Shown here in pieces: positions 22,799 to 30,915 of a stretch of DNA of 32,159 bases. The notes beneath the pieces were generated by a model. The model saw only the letters and a program-made list of their open reading frames with translations, was not told the origin of the DNA and did not search any database. The stretch lies in the NCBI GenBank assembly GCA_002429315.1, contig DIZC01000102.1, positions 1 to 32,159 of the forward strand, in the 5' to 3' direction. Both the position numbers and the translations under genes were made by a program. Origin of the DNA: Alphaproteobacteria bacterium UBA6038 (lineage in GTDB: Bacteria; Pseudomonadota; Alphaproteobacteria; Micropepsales; Micropepsaceae). How positions within the stretch are numbered: the first letter of the stretch is position 1; each line of letters opens with the position of its first letter.

Positions 22799-23107
22799 TC
22801 AGCGCACGGCGACGCGGTAGTAGTGCCGGTGGCCGTAGCGGTCCACATAATAGCGCCGATGGTGGTAGTAAGCGACGCGCGTGCAGCCGCCCCTGGCAAT
22901 CTCATGGCCTGCCACGCCGCCCACAACCGCGCCGCCGACCGTGCCGATCAAGCTGCCGTGCGTGATGACGTTGCCGAGAACGCCGCCGCCGGCCGCGCCG
23001 AGCACCGTTCCGGTGGTTTTTCGCCCCTCGCATGTCGCCCCGGCACCCGCCGTGCCGACGGTTAAAATCCCGAGTGCCAGCGCCGCAATTGTCGTAATCC
23101 GTTTCAT
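22799..23107 (-). CDS. Glycine-zipper exported protein
   Basis: A 102-residue protein. I start at the ATG at 23107 (MKRITTIAALALG) because GGAG lies 8 bases upstream; the ATG at 23119 would include it. Signal peptide 1 to about 25. Residues about 33-70 form two glycine-zipper helices (TVLGAAGGGVLGNVI, TVGGAVVGGVAGHEI), as in the 17-kDa surface antigen/2TM family, which embed in the outer membrane. The C-terminus is a basic Tyr/His/Arg stretch. Two Cys (GATCEG, GGCTR) could pair. Its cellular role is unknown. Confidence 0.8.
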   Translation of the reverse strand: MKRITTIAALALGILTVGTAGAGATCEGRKTTGTVLGAAGGGVLGNVITHGSLIGTVGGAVVGGVAGHEIARGGCTRVAYYHHRRYYVDRYGHRHYYRVAVR

Positions 23108-23370
23108 CGAGCTCTCCATGGCGGCCCCGCCACGGAAGGAAATGCCTGAGATGACGTGCTTGTTCCGCTAACCCCGCATGTAGAGCGCCTGCCGAAGCCC
23201 CTCCGCGCAGGTCGCGGCTTTAGTCCGGCGCCCTTTCTGCTCTTCGACAATATCCTCGGGGGAAATGCACATTTTCCGTATGAATTGCCCAAGGTGCATG
23301 TATAGTTGGTATTGTTCGCATTAACGGTCAAATTGTATCAATGACACGAAAAAAAAGGGGGGAATGAAAA

Positions 23371-23937
23371 ATGAGCAAATGGGGTGGAATGATCCCAAAG
23401 TCTTCTCTGGGACCAATCAACGTCGGTCTTTCCTCTGCAAGCGAAACGACCATGATCTCGCTGCTTGGCAAGCCCAACGTGACCAAGAACGATGATTGCT
23501 ACAACGACCTGGCTTCACCTCCGACCAAGGCACTGTTGACTTCTGCCACGATCGCCAAGTTCAAGGTTCGGGGAATCAAACCGGCAGTCGCCAGTCTCGT
23601 TTCCGTTTTCAACAACATCCAGTCGCTCGACCAGTCGCTACTCGATGCGTCGGGCAGTGAAGGCATGTTGTGTGTACGCCTTCGCAGGCCGACATCTGGT
23701 GCACCCTCGACACATCTCTCCAACCATTCGTGGGGTACGGCGATCGATATCGCCGTCGACGGAAAAACAATCGGCAACGGCAAAGGGAAAGTTCAACTCG
23801 GCATCGCGACGATCATTCCGCTGTTCAATAAGGCGGGATGGTTTTCCGGCGTCGGGTTTGGCGCCGAGGACGACATGCATTTCGAGGTCGCAAACGAGAC
23901 CATGCACGCCTGGGCGGCGAGCGGGCTGTTGGGCTGA
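23371..23937 (+). CDS. M15-family D-Ala-D-Ala carboxypeptidase/endolysin-like peptidase
   Basis: A 188-residue zinc peptidase, VanY/Peptidase_M15_4-like, that would cut peptidoglycan stem peptides. The metal motif SNHSWGTAID is at 117-126 (His119, Asp126) and DDMHFE at 167-172 (His170 the third ligand, Asp167 at the position usual for DxMHFE members). No signal peptide or anchor is seen, which is common in phage endolysins and export-by-other-means proteins. A G6 run lies 7 bases before the ATG, a strong binding site. No phage genes are nearby. The gene is less GC-rich than its neighbours, hinting at transfer. It converges on valS with 20 bp between. Confidence 0.85.
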   Translation: MSKWGGMIPKSSLGPINVGLSSASETTMISLLGKPNVTKNDDCYNDLASPPTKALLTSATIAKFKVRGIKPAVASLVSVFNNIQSLDQSLLDASGSEGMLCVRLRRPTSGAPSTHLSNHSWGTAIDIAVDGKTIGNGKGKVQLGIATIIPLFNKAGWFSGVGFGAEDDMHFEVANETMHAWAASGLLG

Positions 23938-23957
23938 TCAGGCCGCGGCTGATCCGC

Positions 23958-26912
23958 TCAGCCTGCCAGGCGTGAGACGGCGTGTCTGAGGCGGGAGGCG
24001 AGAGCGGCGGCAGCGGCGCGCTTCTCGCGTTGCTCGGTTAGCACGTCCTCCGGCGCACGGCTGACGAACTGCTCGTTGGCGAGCTTGGCGTCGAAGCGGG
24101 CGATCTCGGCTTGCGCTTTCTGCAATTCCTTCGTGAGGCGGGCGCGCTCCTTGGCGAAATCGATGACGTCGCCCAAGGGCAGTGCCGCGATGGCTTCGCC
24201 CAGCACGAACTGTGCCGAGCCCGGCGGGATCGTGTCAGCGATGTCGACGGAAGCAAGCCGCGCCAGAGTCAGGATCACGTCGCGGTTGCGCTCGAGGCGC
24301 GCGCGGCTTTCGGCGCTCGCGTCTTTCAGCACCAGCGCGATCTTGGCCGCTGGCGGCACGTTCATTTCGGAACGAATCGAGCGGATGCCGGAGATGAGAT
24401 CGATCACCCATTGCATCTCGTCGCGTGCAAGATTCGCACGCGGAGGCGCGAAGACGCGGGGCCAAGGAGCCTCGATCAGAAGTGTGCCACGCGGTGCTCT
24501 GCGCGACTCGGTTTTCGCCCACAACTCCTCGGTGATGAACGGCATGATTGGATGCAGCAGCTTGAAAATCTGGTCGCGGGTCCAGGCCGCCGTCATGCGC
24601 GCTTCCGCCTTGGCGCCTTCGTCGGTGCCGTTCAGCAGCGGCTTGATGAATTCCAGATACCAGTCGCAGAACACGTCCCAGACGAAACGATAGGCCGCGC
24701 CGGCCGCTTCGTTGAAGCGCAGCGATTCCAGCGCGGCCGTGACTTCGGCCGCGGCGCGCGCCGTCTCGTCCACGATCCAGCGGTTGACGGTGAGCGTGGC
24801 CGTGGCGGGATCGAAATCGGGGCGCGTCTCGCAGCCGTTCATCTCGCAGAAGCGCGCGGCGTTCCACAGCTTGGTGGCGAAGTTGCGGTTGACCTCCACG
24901 CGCGAGGGGCCGATGCGCATGTCACGGCCCTGCCCCGCCGCCAGCGCCAAAGTGAAGCGCAGCGCGTCGGCGCCGTATTCGTCGATCAAGGTCAGCGGGT
25001 CGACCACGTTGCCCTTGGTCTTGGACATCTTCACGCCCTTCTCGTCCAAGACGCGGGTGTGGATGAAGACGGTGCGGAAGGGCACGTCGTGCATGAAGTG
25101 CAGCCCCATCATTATCATGCGGGCGACCCAGAAGAAGATGATGTCGAAGCCCGTCACGAGGACGGAGGTGGGATAGTAGCGCTTCAGCTCCGGAGTCTCC
25201 TCTGGCCAGCCAAGCGTCGAGAACGGCCACAGCGCGGAGGAGAACCATGTGTCGAGAACGTCGTTATCACGCTCAATTAGATATTTTCCCTCCTTCAATA
25301 GTGAGATCGGGTCACTTCCTTCACTTTCCAGAACGACCGTGAGTTCATCACCTCGGAAACCGAGATGCTGCAGCTTCTGCCTCACATAGCCAACAGCCTG
25401 GATTCTTGCTGCATCCGAATCATAGTCGCAAAATGTGATGGCTCCGTCTCGTTCGCCGTATTGCTTGTCAATCTCTGAGCCATCCGAAATACAGGTCAGC
25501 TTGTCGATGTCCTGCCCTTTCGATTCAAGTATCTTTATGTGATCGAAGGCACCTTGTTCGATGAGTTGCCCGCGTGATGTTGTGATTGGAAGGCCATACC
25601 AAACGGGGATCTGGTGGCCCCACCACAGCTGACGCGAGATGCACCACGGCTGGATGTTGCGCATCCAGTTGAAATAGACGCCGGTCCATTGACCGGGCAC
25701 GAAGTTGGTGCGGCCCTCTTCTACCGCGGCAATCGCCTTGTCGGCCAGCGGCTGCACGTTCAGGTACCACTGCTCCGTGAGATACGGCTCGAGCACGACC
25801 GTCTTCGTCTTCTCGTCGTGCGGCACGGAATGCGCGATGGGCTCAATCTTCTCGATCAGCTCCAATGCTTCCAAATCGGCGACAATCTGTTTGCGAGCCT
25901 CGAAACGATCCAGCCCGCGGTACGCCGTCGGCACAACATTGGAGCGCGCGACGCCCGAACCAGCGACTACGTCCAAGCCTAAGTCGCAACTTGTTTCGTC
26001 GTCTCTCAATCGCCCTTCCGCATCCATCAAAATGAACATTGGAAAGTTGTGGCGCTTGCCGACTTCGAAGTCGTTGAAGTCGTGGCCCGGCGTGATCTTA
26101 ACCGCGCCGGTGCCCTTCTCCGGATCGGTGTATTCGTCCGCTATGATCGGAATAGGCCGGTTGGCCAGCGGCAGGATCACCCGCTTGCCAATCAGCGCCT
26201 TGTAGCGAGCGTCGTCGGGATGCACGGCAACGGCCGCATCGCCCAGCATCGTCTCCGGCCGCGTGGTGGCAACGGTGACGAACTGCCCGGGCGCATTCTC
26301 GATCGGGTATTTGATGTACCAGAGGTGACCCTTGACCTCGATGTTCTCCACTTCGAGATCGGAGACCGCGGTCTGCAGCCGCGGGTCCCAATTCACCAGC
26401 CGCTTGTCTTTGTAGATCAGGCCCTTGCGAAAGAGCTCAACAAACACTTTAAGAACGGCGCGTGAGAGCCCTTCATCCATGGTGAATCGCTCGCGCGACC
26501 AGTCCGCCGAAGCTCCCAGCCGGCGCAATTGCTGCGAAATGGCGCCGCCGGATTCCTCCTTCCAGCGCCACACCTCCTCGAGGAATTTCTCGCGCCCCAT
26601 TGCGACGCGGCTTTGCTGCCGCTCGGCCAGCTGGCGCTCCACGACGAGCTGCGTGGCGATGCCGGCGTGATCCATGCCCGGCTGCCACAGCACGTCCTTG
26701 CCCCGCATGCGCTCGAATCGCGCCAGCACGTCCTGCAGCGTGTTGTTCAGCGCGTGGCCGATGTGGAGGCGGCCGGTGACGTTGGGCGGCGGAATGACGA
26801 TGCAGAACGGCTCCGCCTGCGGGCGGCGGCCGGCGCGGAATGCGCCGCTCTCCAGCCACTGGGCGTAGATGCGCCCTTCCACCTCTTTGGGATTGAAGGT
26901 CTTGTCGAGCAT
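23958..26912 (-). CDS. valS: Valyl-tRNA synthetase
   Basis: A 984-residue class I synthetase charging tRNA-Val. I start at the ATG at 26912 (MLDKTFNPKEVE). HIGH is at 50-53 (NVTGRLHIGHALN), the editing (CP1) domain at about 190-410 with the TTRPETMLGD motif at 216-225, KMSKT at 628-632, then an anticodon-binding domain and the C-terminal coiled coil (about 925-984). Between IPVWYG (440) and ERDNDVLDTWFSS (547-559) lie about 105 residues where family members I remember have roughly 20-50, and this DNA (25275-25592) is clearly less GC-rich. A shorter patch of this kind is at residues 303-326. Follows popZ by about 170 bp. Confidence 0.95.
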   Translation of the reverse strand: MLDKTFNPKEVEGRIYAQWLESGAFRAGRRPQAEPFCIVIPPPNVTGRLHIGHALNNTLQDVLARFERMRGKDVLWQPGMDHAGIATQLVVERQLAERQQSRVAMGREKFLEEVWRWKEESGGAISQQLRRLGASADWSRERFTMDEGLSRAVLKVFVELFRKGLIYKDKRLVNWDPRLQTAVSDLEVENIEVKGHLWYIKYPIENAPGQFVTVATTRPETMLGDAAVAVHPDDARYKALIGKRVILPLANRPIPIIADEYTDPEKGTGAVKITPGHDFNDFEVGKRHNFPMFILMDAEGRLRDDETSCDLGLDVVAGSGVARSNVVPTAYRGLDRFEARKQIVADLEALELIEKIEPIAHSVPHDEKTKTVVLEPYLTEQWYLNVQPLADKAIAAVEEGRTNFVPGQWTGVYFNWMRNIQPWCISRQLWWGHQIPVWYGLPITTSRGQLIEQGAFDHIKILESKGQDIDKLTCISDGSEIDKQYGERDGAITFCDYDSDAARIQAVGYVRQKLQHLGFRGDELTVVLESEGSDPISLLKEGKYLIERDNDVLDTWFSSALWPFSTLGWPEETPELKRYYPTSVLVTGFDIIFFWVARMIMMGLHFMHDVPFRTVFIHTRVLDEKGVKMSKTKGNVVDPLTLIDEYGADALRFTLALAAGQGRDMRIGPSRVEVNRNFATKLWNAARFCEMNGCETRPDFDPATATLTVNRWIVDETARAAAEVTAALESLRFNEAAGAAYRFVWDVFCDWYLEFIKPLLNGTDEGAKAEARMTAAWTRDQIFKLLHPIMPFITEELWAKTESRRAPRGTLLIEAPWPRVFAPPRANLARDEMQWVIDLISGIRSIRSEMNVPPAAKIALVLKDASAESRARLERNRDVILTLARLASVDIADTIPPGSAQFVLGEAIAALPLGDVIDFAKERARLTKELQKAQAEIARFDAKLANEQFVSRAPEDVLTEQREKRAAAAALASRLRHAVSRLAG

Positions 26913-26953
26913 GGCCCGTTCAATATGGGCTGAGGCGCCCGCTGCCAATGGTC

Positions 26954-27061
26954 ATCCTTCCCCGTTTACGGGGAGAAGTGCGAGGCGGAGGGGACGTCTC
27001 GATCCCCCTTCCGGCTCGCCGCTGTGCGGCGATCCACCTCTCCGCGAGCGGGCGAGGATAA
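26954..27061. repeat. Mosaic of palindromic intergenic repeats between popZ and valS
   Basis: Three hairpins in a row: CCCCGT / ACGGGG (26960-26973), TCGCCGC / GCGGCGA (27016-27032) and an imperfect CCTCTCCGC / GCGGGCGAGG (about 27037-27057). CTTCCCCGTTTACGGGGAGAAG resembles the mosaic intergenic elements dispersed in Rhizobiales genomes, as I recall them. Only this copy is in the window. Confidence 0.55.
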
Positions 27062-27081
27062 ATGAAGGCTGAGACGGCTGT

Positions 27082-27714
27082 TTACCGGCGGCCGCGCGCC
27101 TTGACGACGCGGGCGACTTCGTCCCGTACCGCGCCTTCCAGAAGCGCCGGGAAGTGCTCGTCCATCCATTCGCGGATCAGCGGCTTCGCCGCGTTGAGCA
27201 ACTCGTCCTTGCGGCTGTCCATCCACTGATGAATCAGCGGTTCGACACTGCCGCGCACCGCCCGCTCGAACACCGCCTCGACCGACGTCCCGTCGGGCGA
27301 CACTGCAGCTGCGGGCTTTGGCGGCGGTTCAGCGGCGGGCGGCGGCTCACCGACCTCGTCCAGCCCGGCGAAGGCATCGTCGATCGCCTTGCGGGACTTT
27401 TCGGAGAAGATTCCGTCGTGCTCGGGGACTTGGGCTGGCGCGCTCACGATGGTCTCCTCATGCGAAACAAGAACGATGTCGTTTTCAGGGGCGGCGGCGG
27501 TCTCGGGATGGTGTTCCGGCTCCAGGCTGGCCATGGGCGGCGGCGGAGGGGGCGGCGGCGACACCGGCTCTTCCTGCACCTCCTGAGTCAGTTCAAGCAC
27601 ATCGCCATCCGTCTTGGGAGGCGGAGCCTCCGCCGAATCCTCGGAGATAATCTTGCGGATGGACGCGAGAATCTCCTCCATCGTGGGCTCATGCTGCGGG
27701 CTCGAGGGGGTCAT
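27082..27714 (-). CDS. popZ: PopZ-like polar organising protein (DUF2497)
   Basis: A 210-residue protein with the PopZ layout. An N-terminal conserved helix (EPTMEEILASIRKIISED, about 9-26) recruits partners. A long Pro/Glu-rich disordered linker (about 30-140, with an eight-Pro run at 53-60) follows, then C-terminal oligomerisation helices (about 143-208: VEAVFERAVRGSVEPLIHQW and REWMDEHFPALLEGAVRDEVARVV). In Caulobacter PopZ forms a condensate at the cell pole that anchors ParB-bound origins and cell-cycle kinases. The neighbourhood (pcm upstream, valS downstream) is typical for alphaproteobacteria. Two GTTAAC sites (27753-27758, 27777-27782) lie in its upstream region. Confidence 0.9.
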   Translation of the reverse strand: MTPSSPQHEPTMEEILASIRKIISEDSAEAPPPKTDGDVLELTQEVQEEPVSPPPPPPPPMASLEPEHHPETAAAPENDIVLVSHEETIVSAPAQVPEHDGIFSEKSRKAIDDAFAGLDEVGEPPPAAEPPPKPAAAVSPDGTSVEAVFERAVRGSVEPLIHQWMDSRKDELLNAAKPLIREWMDEHFPALLEGAVRDEVARVVKARGRR

Positions 27715-27820
27715 CTGCGCACTCCGGCGGCCGGGCTGAAAACACTAAGACAGTTAACCACAGAAGGAAATATGCCGTTAACACCGGCCTTGCGCGAGGG
27801 TTTGGCTGCCCGCATCGGCG

Positions 27821-28471
27821 TCAGAACACGAAGGCCGCGGGCTGCCGGAATCCGGGGAGCAGAGGAACGCTCGCGTCGAAATCCGCCCGCCTGCCGATGC
27901 GCCCATGCTCGCGAACCAGCAGATGGGCCCGCCCCTGTCGCCCCGTCTCGATCACCGTGACCAGTCGGCCGCCCTCGCCGAGCTGCGCCTGCAAAGCGTC
28001 TGGCACACGCTCGACCGCTCCGTTGATGAAGATGACGTCGTATGGCGCACCGGCGGAATAGCCCTCGGTAAGCTTGCCCTGCACCACCCGCGCTTTTGCG
28101 CCGGCCGAAGGCAGCGCATCGCTTGCGATGCGGATGAGCTCGGCGTCCTCCTCCAGGCCGGTGACCTCGCCGCCCAGACGATCAAGCACCGCCGTCGAGT
28201 AGCCCGAGGCACAGCCAACATCGAGAATCCTGTCGGCGGGCGCGATCTCGGCCAGCTGCACCAGCTTCGAAAAGGTTCGCGGATCGAGCAGGAACCGTCC
28301 AGGCACCACCTCAACCGCCATATCCGCATAGGCAATCGCGCATTTGCCGGCGGGAACGAAGCGCTCGCGCGGAACCTCCCGCATCGCCTCCTGGATCCGC
28401 CGATCCGTGACATCGTTGGTCCGGACCTGCGACTCGACCATGTTGAGGCGCTGGATCGTGTAATCGGGCAT
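27821..28471 (-). CDS. pcm: Protein-L-isoaspartate O-methyltransferase family protein
   Basis: A 216-residue SAM-dependent methyltransferase that starts repair of isoaspartyl residues. I start at the ATG at 28471 (MPDYTIQRLNMVESQVRTND), the family's usual alphaproteobacterial beginning. VPRERFVP at 33-40, DPRTFSKLVQLAEI and SAM motif I (ILDVGCASGYST, 82-93) are visible; motif II-like YDVIFINGAVE follows. The motif I Cys and the Gly-Ala-Val-Glu (where many PIMTs have Thr-Ala) are variants. In many relatives a tolC-type gene lies between pcm and popZ, as I recall; here only 106 bp separate them. Confidence 0.88.
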   Translation of the reverse strand: MPDYTIQRLNMVESQVRTNDVTDRRIQEAMREVPRERFVPAGKCAIAYADMAVEVVPGRFLLDPRTFSKLVQLAEIAPADRILDVGCASGYSTAVLDRLGGEVTGLEEDAELIRIASDALPSAGAKARVVQGKLTEGYSAGAPYDVIFINGAVERVPDALQAQLGEGGRLVTVIETGRQGRAHLLVREHGRIGRRADFDASVPLLPGFRQPAAFVF

Positions 28472-28544
28472 TCGGCGAGCTCGAGGGGGACAGCGCGGCG
28501 GGCGCTTATAACTGAGCCCATCGCGCGCTGACAAACCTCTTTAC

Positions 28545-28604
28545 GGGGTCTGTGCGCGATCGTAGACTTTCCCTAGTCGGGGACTGCAGACCCCCGGCTT
28601 TTCC
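28545..28604 (+). promoter_or_regulatory. Attenuator-like hairpin in the chr operon leader
   Basis: GGGGTCTG (28545-28552) pairs with CAGACCCC (28587-28594). A smaller GACT/AGTC stem lies inside, and CGGCTTTT follows the outer stem, like a terminator. It sits 65 bp before the chrB-like ATG, where it could gate read-through. No convincing promoter hexamers are seen upstream. Confidence 0.45.
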
Positions 28605-28658
28605 AAGACGGCGACGTCCAAGCTCTGCCCGGTCCTTGTTGTCGAGGAGGGTTCAGTC

Positions 28659-29186
28659 ATGGACACGCCATCCAGAATTTCCACGAAATTGAAGAGCCTG
28701 TTTCCCAAAGGGGGCAGCTCGCGCTGGATCACCCGCGAGCGGCCGAAGATCGACCGCATCGCCTGCCCCTGGCTGGTACTGCGCTTCATCGATCCCAAAG
28801 CCGAGTTCCTCTACGTGCCGCCCGAGCGGGTGATAGCGGAGGGGCGCGAGCACGGTGCGGAGCCCTACGACATTCCCGGCGTGCACTTCTCTCACAATGG
28901 CGAGCGTTGCAGCTTCGATGCCTTCATCGCCGAGTTCGATTTGCGCGGCGCGGCGCTCGAGCGGGTGGCGACGATCGTGCGCGGCGCAGACACCGGCGCA
29001 CTGGCTTTGTCGCCGGAAGCGGCAGGGCTGCTGGCGATCTCGTTGGGCCTCTCGCAGATGCATGACGACGATCACGCGATGCTGCAAGCGGGATTGGTTG
29101 TCTACGACGCGCTCTATGCGTGGGCGCGGCACGCGAGCGGCGAGAAACACGGCTGGCCGCCAGCGGGATTCGGCACAGTCGCATGA
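28659..29186 (+). CDS. Chromate resistance protein, ChrB C-terminal-domain type
   Basis: A 175-residue cytoplasmic protein that corresponds to the C-terminal chromate-resistance domain of ChrB. SRWITRERPKIDRIACPWLVLRFIDPKAEFLYVP at 20-55 (run broken here: SRWITRERPKIDRI, then ACPWLVLRFIDP) is the family core, with Cys51 near the middle of it; later HDDDHAML and YDALYAWAR match the family end. ChrB regulates or supports chromate efflux; the N-terminal DNA-binding half of full ChrB is absent, so a direct transcription role is doubtful. GGAGGG precedes the ATG. The stop overlaps the chrA start (ATGA). Confidence 0.87.
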   Translation: MDTPSRISTKLKSLFPKGGSSRWITRERPKIDRIACPWLVLRFIDPKAEFLYVPPERVIAEGREHGAEPYDIPGVHFSHNGERCSFDAFIAEFDLRGAALERVATIVRGADTGALALSPEAAGLLAISLGLSQMHDDDHAMLQAGLVVYDALYAWARHASGEKHGWPPAGFGTVA

Positions 29187-30586
29187 GCGATCCCGCACAA
29201 GACTCCGGCGCGGAGTACGGCCACACCGTCTCCTTCCGCGAGGCGGTCTGGACCTGGGCGCGGATCGCCGCACTCAGCTTCGGCGGTCCGGCCGGCCAGA
29301 TCGCCGTCATGCATCGCATCCTGGTGGAGGAGAAGCGCTGGATCGGCGAGACGCGGTTCCTGCACGCACTCAACTACTGCATGCTGCTGCCCGGCCCGGA
29401 GGCGCACGAGCTCATCATCTATATCGGGTGGCTGCTGCATCGGGTGAAGGGCGGCATCGTGGCCGGCACGCTCTTCGTGCTGCCGGGCCTGATCTCCCTC
29501 GGCATCCTGAGCTGGGTCTATGCCGCTTTCGGCAATATCGGCATCGTGCAGGCGCTGTTCTTCGGGCTGAAGGCCGCCGTGCTGGCCGTGGTGCTCGAAG
29601 CGGTGGTGCGGGTGGGCAAGCGCGCCCTCAAGAGCCGAGCGTCCGTTGTCATCGCTGCTTTGGCCTTCATCGGCATTTTCTTTTTTGCCGTACCGTTTCC
29701 GCTCCTCATCCTGGCAGCGGCGCTGATTGGTTTCCTCGGCAGCAGAGTGAGACCAGAGTGGTTTGTATCGGGCAGCGGTCACGGCGCGGCGAAGCAGGAC
29801 AGCGAAGCGCCCGCTGTTATCGACGAAGCGTTTGCCCGCGCGACGCCGGCGCATGTGAGGCCGTCGCTCGCGCGCTTTGCGAAGGTGCTGGGCATCGGCA
29901 GCGCGATCTGGCTGGGGCCGCTTGTGCTGCTGTTCGTCCTCTACCGTCCGGACAACGTCTTCACCACCGTTGCCGCCTTCAACAGCAAGATGGCCGTCGT
30001 CACCTTCGGCGGCGCCTACGCCGTGCTGGCCTACATGGCGCAACAGGCGGTCGAGCACTATCACTGGCTGAAACCGGGCGAGATGCTCGTCGGCTTGGGC
30101 TTCGCCGAGACCACGCCGGGTCCGCTGATCAGCGTGGTGCAGTTCGTGGGTTTCATGGCCGCGTTCCGGCGCCCGGGTCCGCTTGATCCCGTGCTGGCCG
30201 GCAGCTTGGGCGGCGTGCTCGCCATGTGGTCGACTTTCGTGCCGCCCTTCCTTTGGATTTTCCTGGGTGGCCCTTACGTCGAAGCGCTGATCGGCAACAA
30301 ATCGCTGAACGCGGCGCTCTCGGCCATTACCGCCGCCGTCGTCGGGGTGATTCTGAACCTCGCCGTCTGGTTCGGCCTGCACACGCTCTTCGCGCAGGTG
30401 TACCAGACGCATGCGTTTGGCCTCTCGCTCACCGTTCCGGTGTGGACCACGGTCAACTGGGCGGCGCTGGCGATCTCCGCAGCCGCGATGATCGCCCTTT
30501 TCCGCTTCAAGATCGGGATGATTCCAATTCTCGCCGCCAGCTGCCTCGCCGGTATGGCATACTACGCGGCGACCGGCGCTATGTGA
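29183..30586 (+). CDS. chrA: Chromate transporter ChrA
   Basis: A 467-residue inner-membrane protein of the long-chain CHR family, which exports chromate using the proton-motive force. The two homologous halves are visible: N-half FGGPAGQIAVMHRILVEEKR, MLLPGPEAHELIIYIGW and GGIVAGTLFVLPG; C-half FGGAYAVLAYMAQQAVEHY, GFAETTPGPLISVVQFVGF. About 10-12 hydrophobic segments, with a soluble Ala/Lys-rich linker at about 190-230. I start at the ATG at 29183, which overlaps the chrB-like stop; the frame open to 29120 lies inside that gene. Confidence 0.95.
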   Translation: MSDPAQDSGAEYGHTVSFREAVWTWARIAALSFGGPAGQIAVMHRILVEEKRWIGETRFLHALNYCMLLPGPEAHELIIYIGWLLHRVKGGIVAGTLFVLPGLISLGILSWVYAAFGNIGIVQALFFGLKAAVLAVVLEAVVRVGKRALKSRASVVIAALAFIGIFFFAVPFPLLILAAALIGFLGSRVRPEWFVSGSGHGAAKQDSEAPAVIDEAFARATPAHVRPSLARFAKVLGIGSAIWLGPLVLLFVLYRPDNVFTTVAAFNSKMAVVTFGGAYAVLAYMAQQAVEHYHWLKPGEMLVGLGFAETTPGPLISVVQFVGFMAAFRRPGPLDPVLAGSLGGVLAMWSTFVPPFLWIFLGGPYVEALIGNKSLNAALSAITAAVVGVILNLAVWFGLHTLFAQVYQTHAFGLSLTVPVWTTVNWAALAISAAAMIALFRFKIGMIPILAASCLAGMAYYAATGAM

Positions 30587-30646
30587 GCCACGGTGGGGCT
30601 TGAGGTTGCGCGACGCCGCCGGCGCAAGTAGGAGGTTGCCTGGGAC

Positions 30647-30720
30647 GGCCACGTGGCGGAGTGGTGACGCAGCGGTCTGCAAAACCGTTTACCCCGGTTC
30701 AATTCCGGGCGTGGCCTCCA
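30647..30720 (+). tRNA. tRNA-Cys (anticodon GCA)
   Basis: A 74-nt tRNA including an encoded CCA (30718-30720). Acceptor stem GGCCACG / CGTGGCC, discriminator T, D-arm GGCGGAGTGGTGACGC, anticodon loop CTGCAAA with GCA, and T-arm CCCGGTTCAATTCCGGG. It reads UGC and UGU. Confidence 0.97.
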
Positions 30721-30915
30721 ATCCTTTGCCTTCGATCAGGCGCAAGCTGTCCGTTTTCGGGTCTTCCCGTTTGCATCGCGGGCTAAGGTGCGGAGGCCTG
30801 GGCGAAGCGGCCCCTGTTCGACTTTCCAGAGTCCATCGATAATGTGGCAGAGTTTGCCTCGCGGAAGCGCGTCAGTACCGGCGGCAACTTGCGATTTAAG
30901 AGGTGAGGATCGCAT

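Noticed and set aside
24111..25280. A 389-codon plus-strand frame opposite valS
   Set aside because: It is the antisense shadow of valS, with His/Arg/Val-rich composition and no domain.
29120..29182. Longer N-terminus for ChrA
   Set aside because: It would overlap the chrB-like gene by 67 bases and has no family similarity. The ATGA overlap at 29183 is the natural start.
30647..30720. tRNA-Cys or tRNA-Ser as integration site of a genomic island
   Set aside because: No second copy of either tRNA 3' end and no integrase gene is seen in the window.
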